Shown: one piece after another, positions 63,977 through 64,000 of the stretch
Layout of the letters: every line of letters begins with the position of its first letter
Numbering within the stretch: position 1 is the first letter of the stretch
Assembly: GCA_036704045.1 (NCBI GenBank)
Contig: DATNQM010000042.1
Coordinates: 62,001 to 126,000, forward strand
Length of the DNA: 64,000 nt
Direction of reading: 5' to 3'
Origin: Ancylothrix sp036704045
GTDB lineage: Bacteria > Cyanobacteriota > Cyanobacteriia > Cyanobacteriales > Oscillatoriaceae
Notes under the pieces: generated by a model
Seen by the model: the letters and a program-made list of their open reading frames with translations, nothing else
What the model was told of the DNA's origin: nothing
Database searches by the model: none
Program-made: the position numbers and the translations under genes

Positions 63977-64000
63977 ATGGTTAAATATTCTCTAAAAATA
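63977..64000 (+). CDS. Possible start of a gene cut by the window end
   Basis: ATG at 63977 followed by seven open codons (MVKYSLKI) to the end of the window, with only a weak AAGG upstream (63961). The fragment is too short to identify, and the codon could be chance. Confidence 0.2.

Overview
The window is chromosomal DNA from a cyanobacterium, probably a filamentous, Oscillatoria-like one. The evidence is a beta-carboxysome operon (ccmK-ccmK-ccmL-ccmM-ccmN-ccmO), an NDH-1 CO2-uptake cassette (ndhF4-ndhD4-cupB type), myxoxanthophyll genes (cruF-cruG), a 4-Cys zinc-ribbon Ser/Thr kinase, a cyanobacteriochrome-like histidine kinase and many heptamer repeats between genes. I saw no copy of the usual cyanobacterial HIP1 octamer GCGATCGC; words built on CCGG (ACCGGC, GCCGGT, GCCGGC) are conspicuously frequent. 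I saw no IS element, prophage or CRISPR array.

Layout. 0.3-10.1 kb: a giant modular RTX/cadherin/FG-GAP surface protein and a TPR O-GlcNAc-transferase-like protein. 10.1-12.8 kb: two thiol peroxidase-type genes (minus strand) diverging from a methyltransferase. 13.1-18.6 kb: a signalling block with an intact zinc-ribbon kinase, a WD40 lipoprotein and a second zinc-ribbon kinase homologue that has lost its catalytic residues, followed by tsaB. 19-22.2 kb: minus-strand ABC permease, AI-2E family membrane protein and HD-domain hydrolase. 22.5-27.7 kb: a possible small RNA or attenuator, an RND efflux pair and tRNA-Gly(CCC). 28.6-31.6 kb: a REC-PAS-PAS-PAS-GAF histidine kinase with the two cysteines of a DXCF cyanobacteriochrome. 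31.7-36.3 kb: minus-strand genes including an MFS transporter, an MDR dehydrogenase, a 54-aa zinc-ribbon protein and a CbbR/CmpR-like LysR regulator.

36.5-47.0 kb is a CO2-concentrating super-locus. The ccm operon on the minus strand makes the carboxysome shell and its scaffold. Divergently, ndhF4-ndhD4-cupB encodes thylakoid CO2 uptake, which supplies bicarbonate to the carboxysome. The 765-bp divergent region holds operator-like palindromes and a strongly folded leader before ndhF4; the LysR gene just beyond the operon is the obvious candidate regulator.

47.1-51.1 kb is a small defence patch: a DUF433/DUF5615 toxin-antitoxin-like pair and a Type IIG restriction-modification gene split by one in-frame TAA. 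52.0-60.4 kb is a housekeeping set: an HTH membrane protein, proB, yqeG, mltG, a DUF3727 gene, ruvX, a GNAT protein and a CofE-like protein. 60.7-63.1 kb is cruF-cruG with its own terminator, followed by about 0.9 kb of AT-rich non-coding DNA.

Functions come from motif reading only; no database search was run. Several starts were moved from distal TTG/GTG codons to better-supported ATG codons, as stated in each entry.
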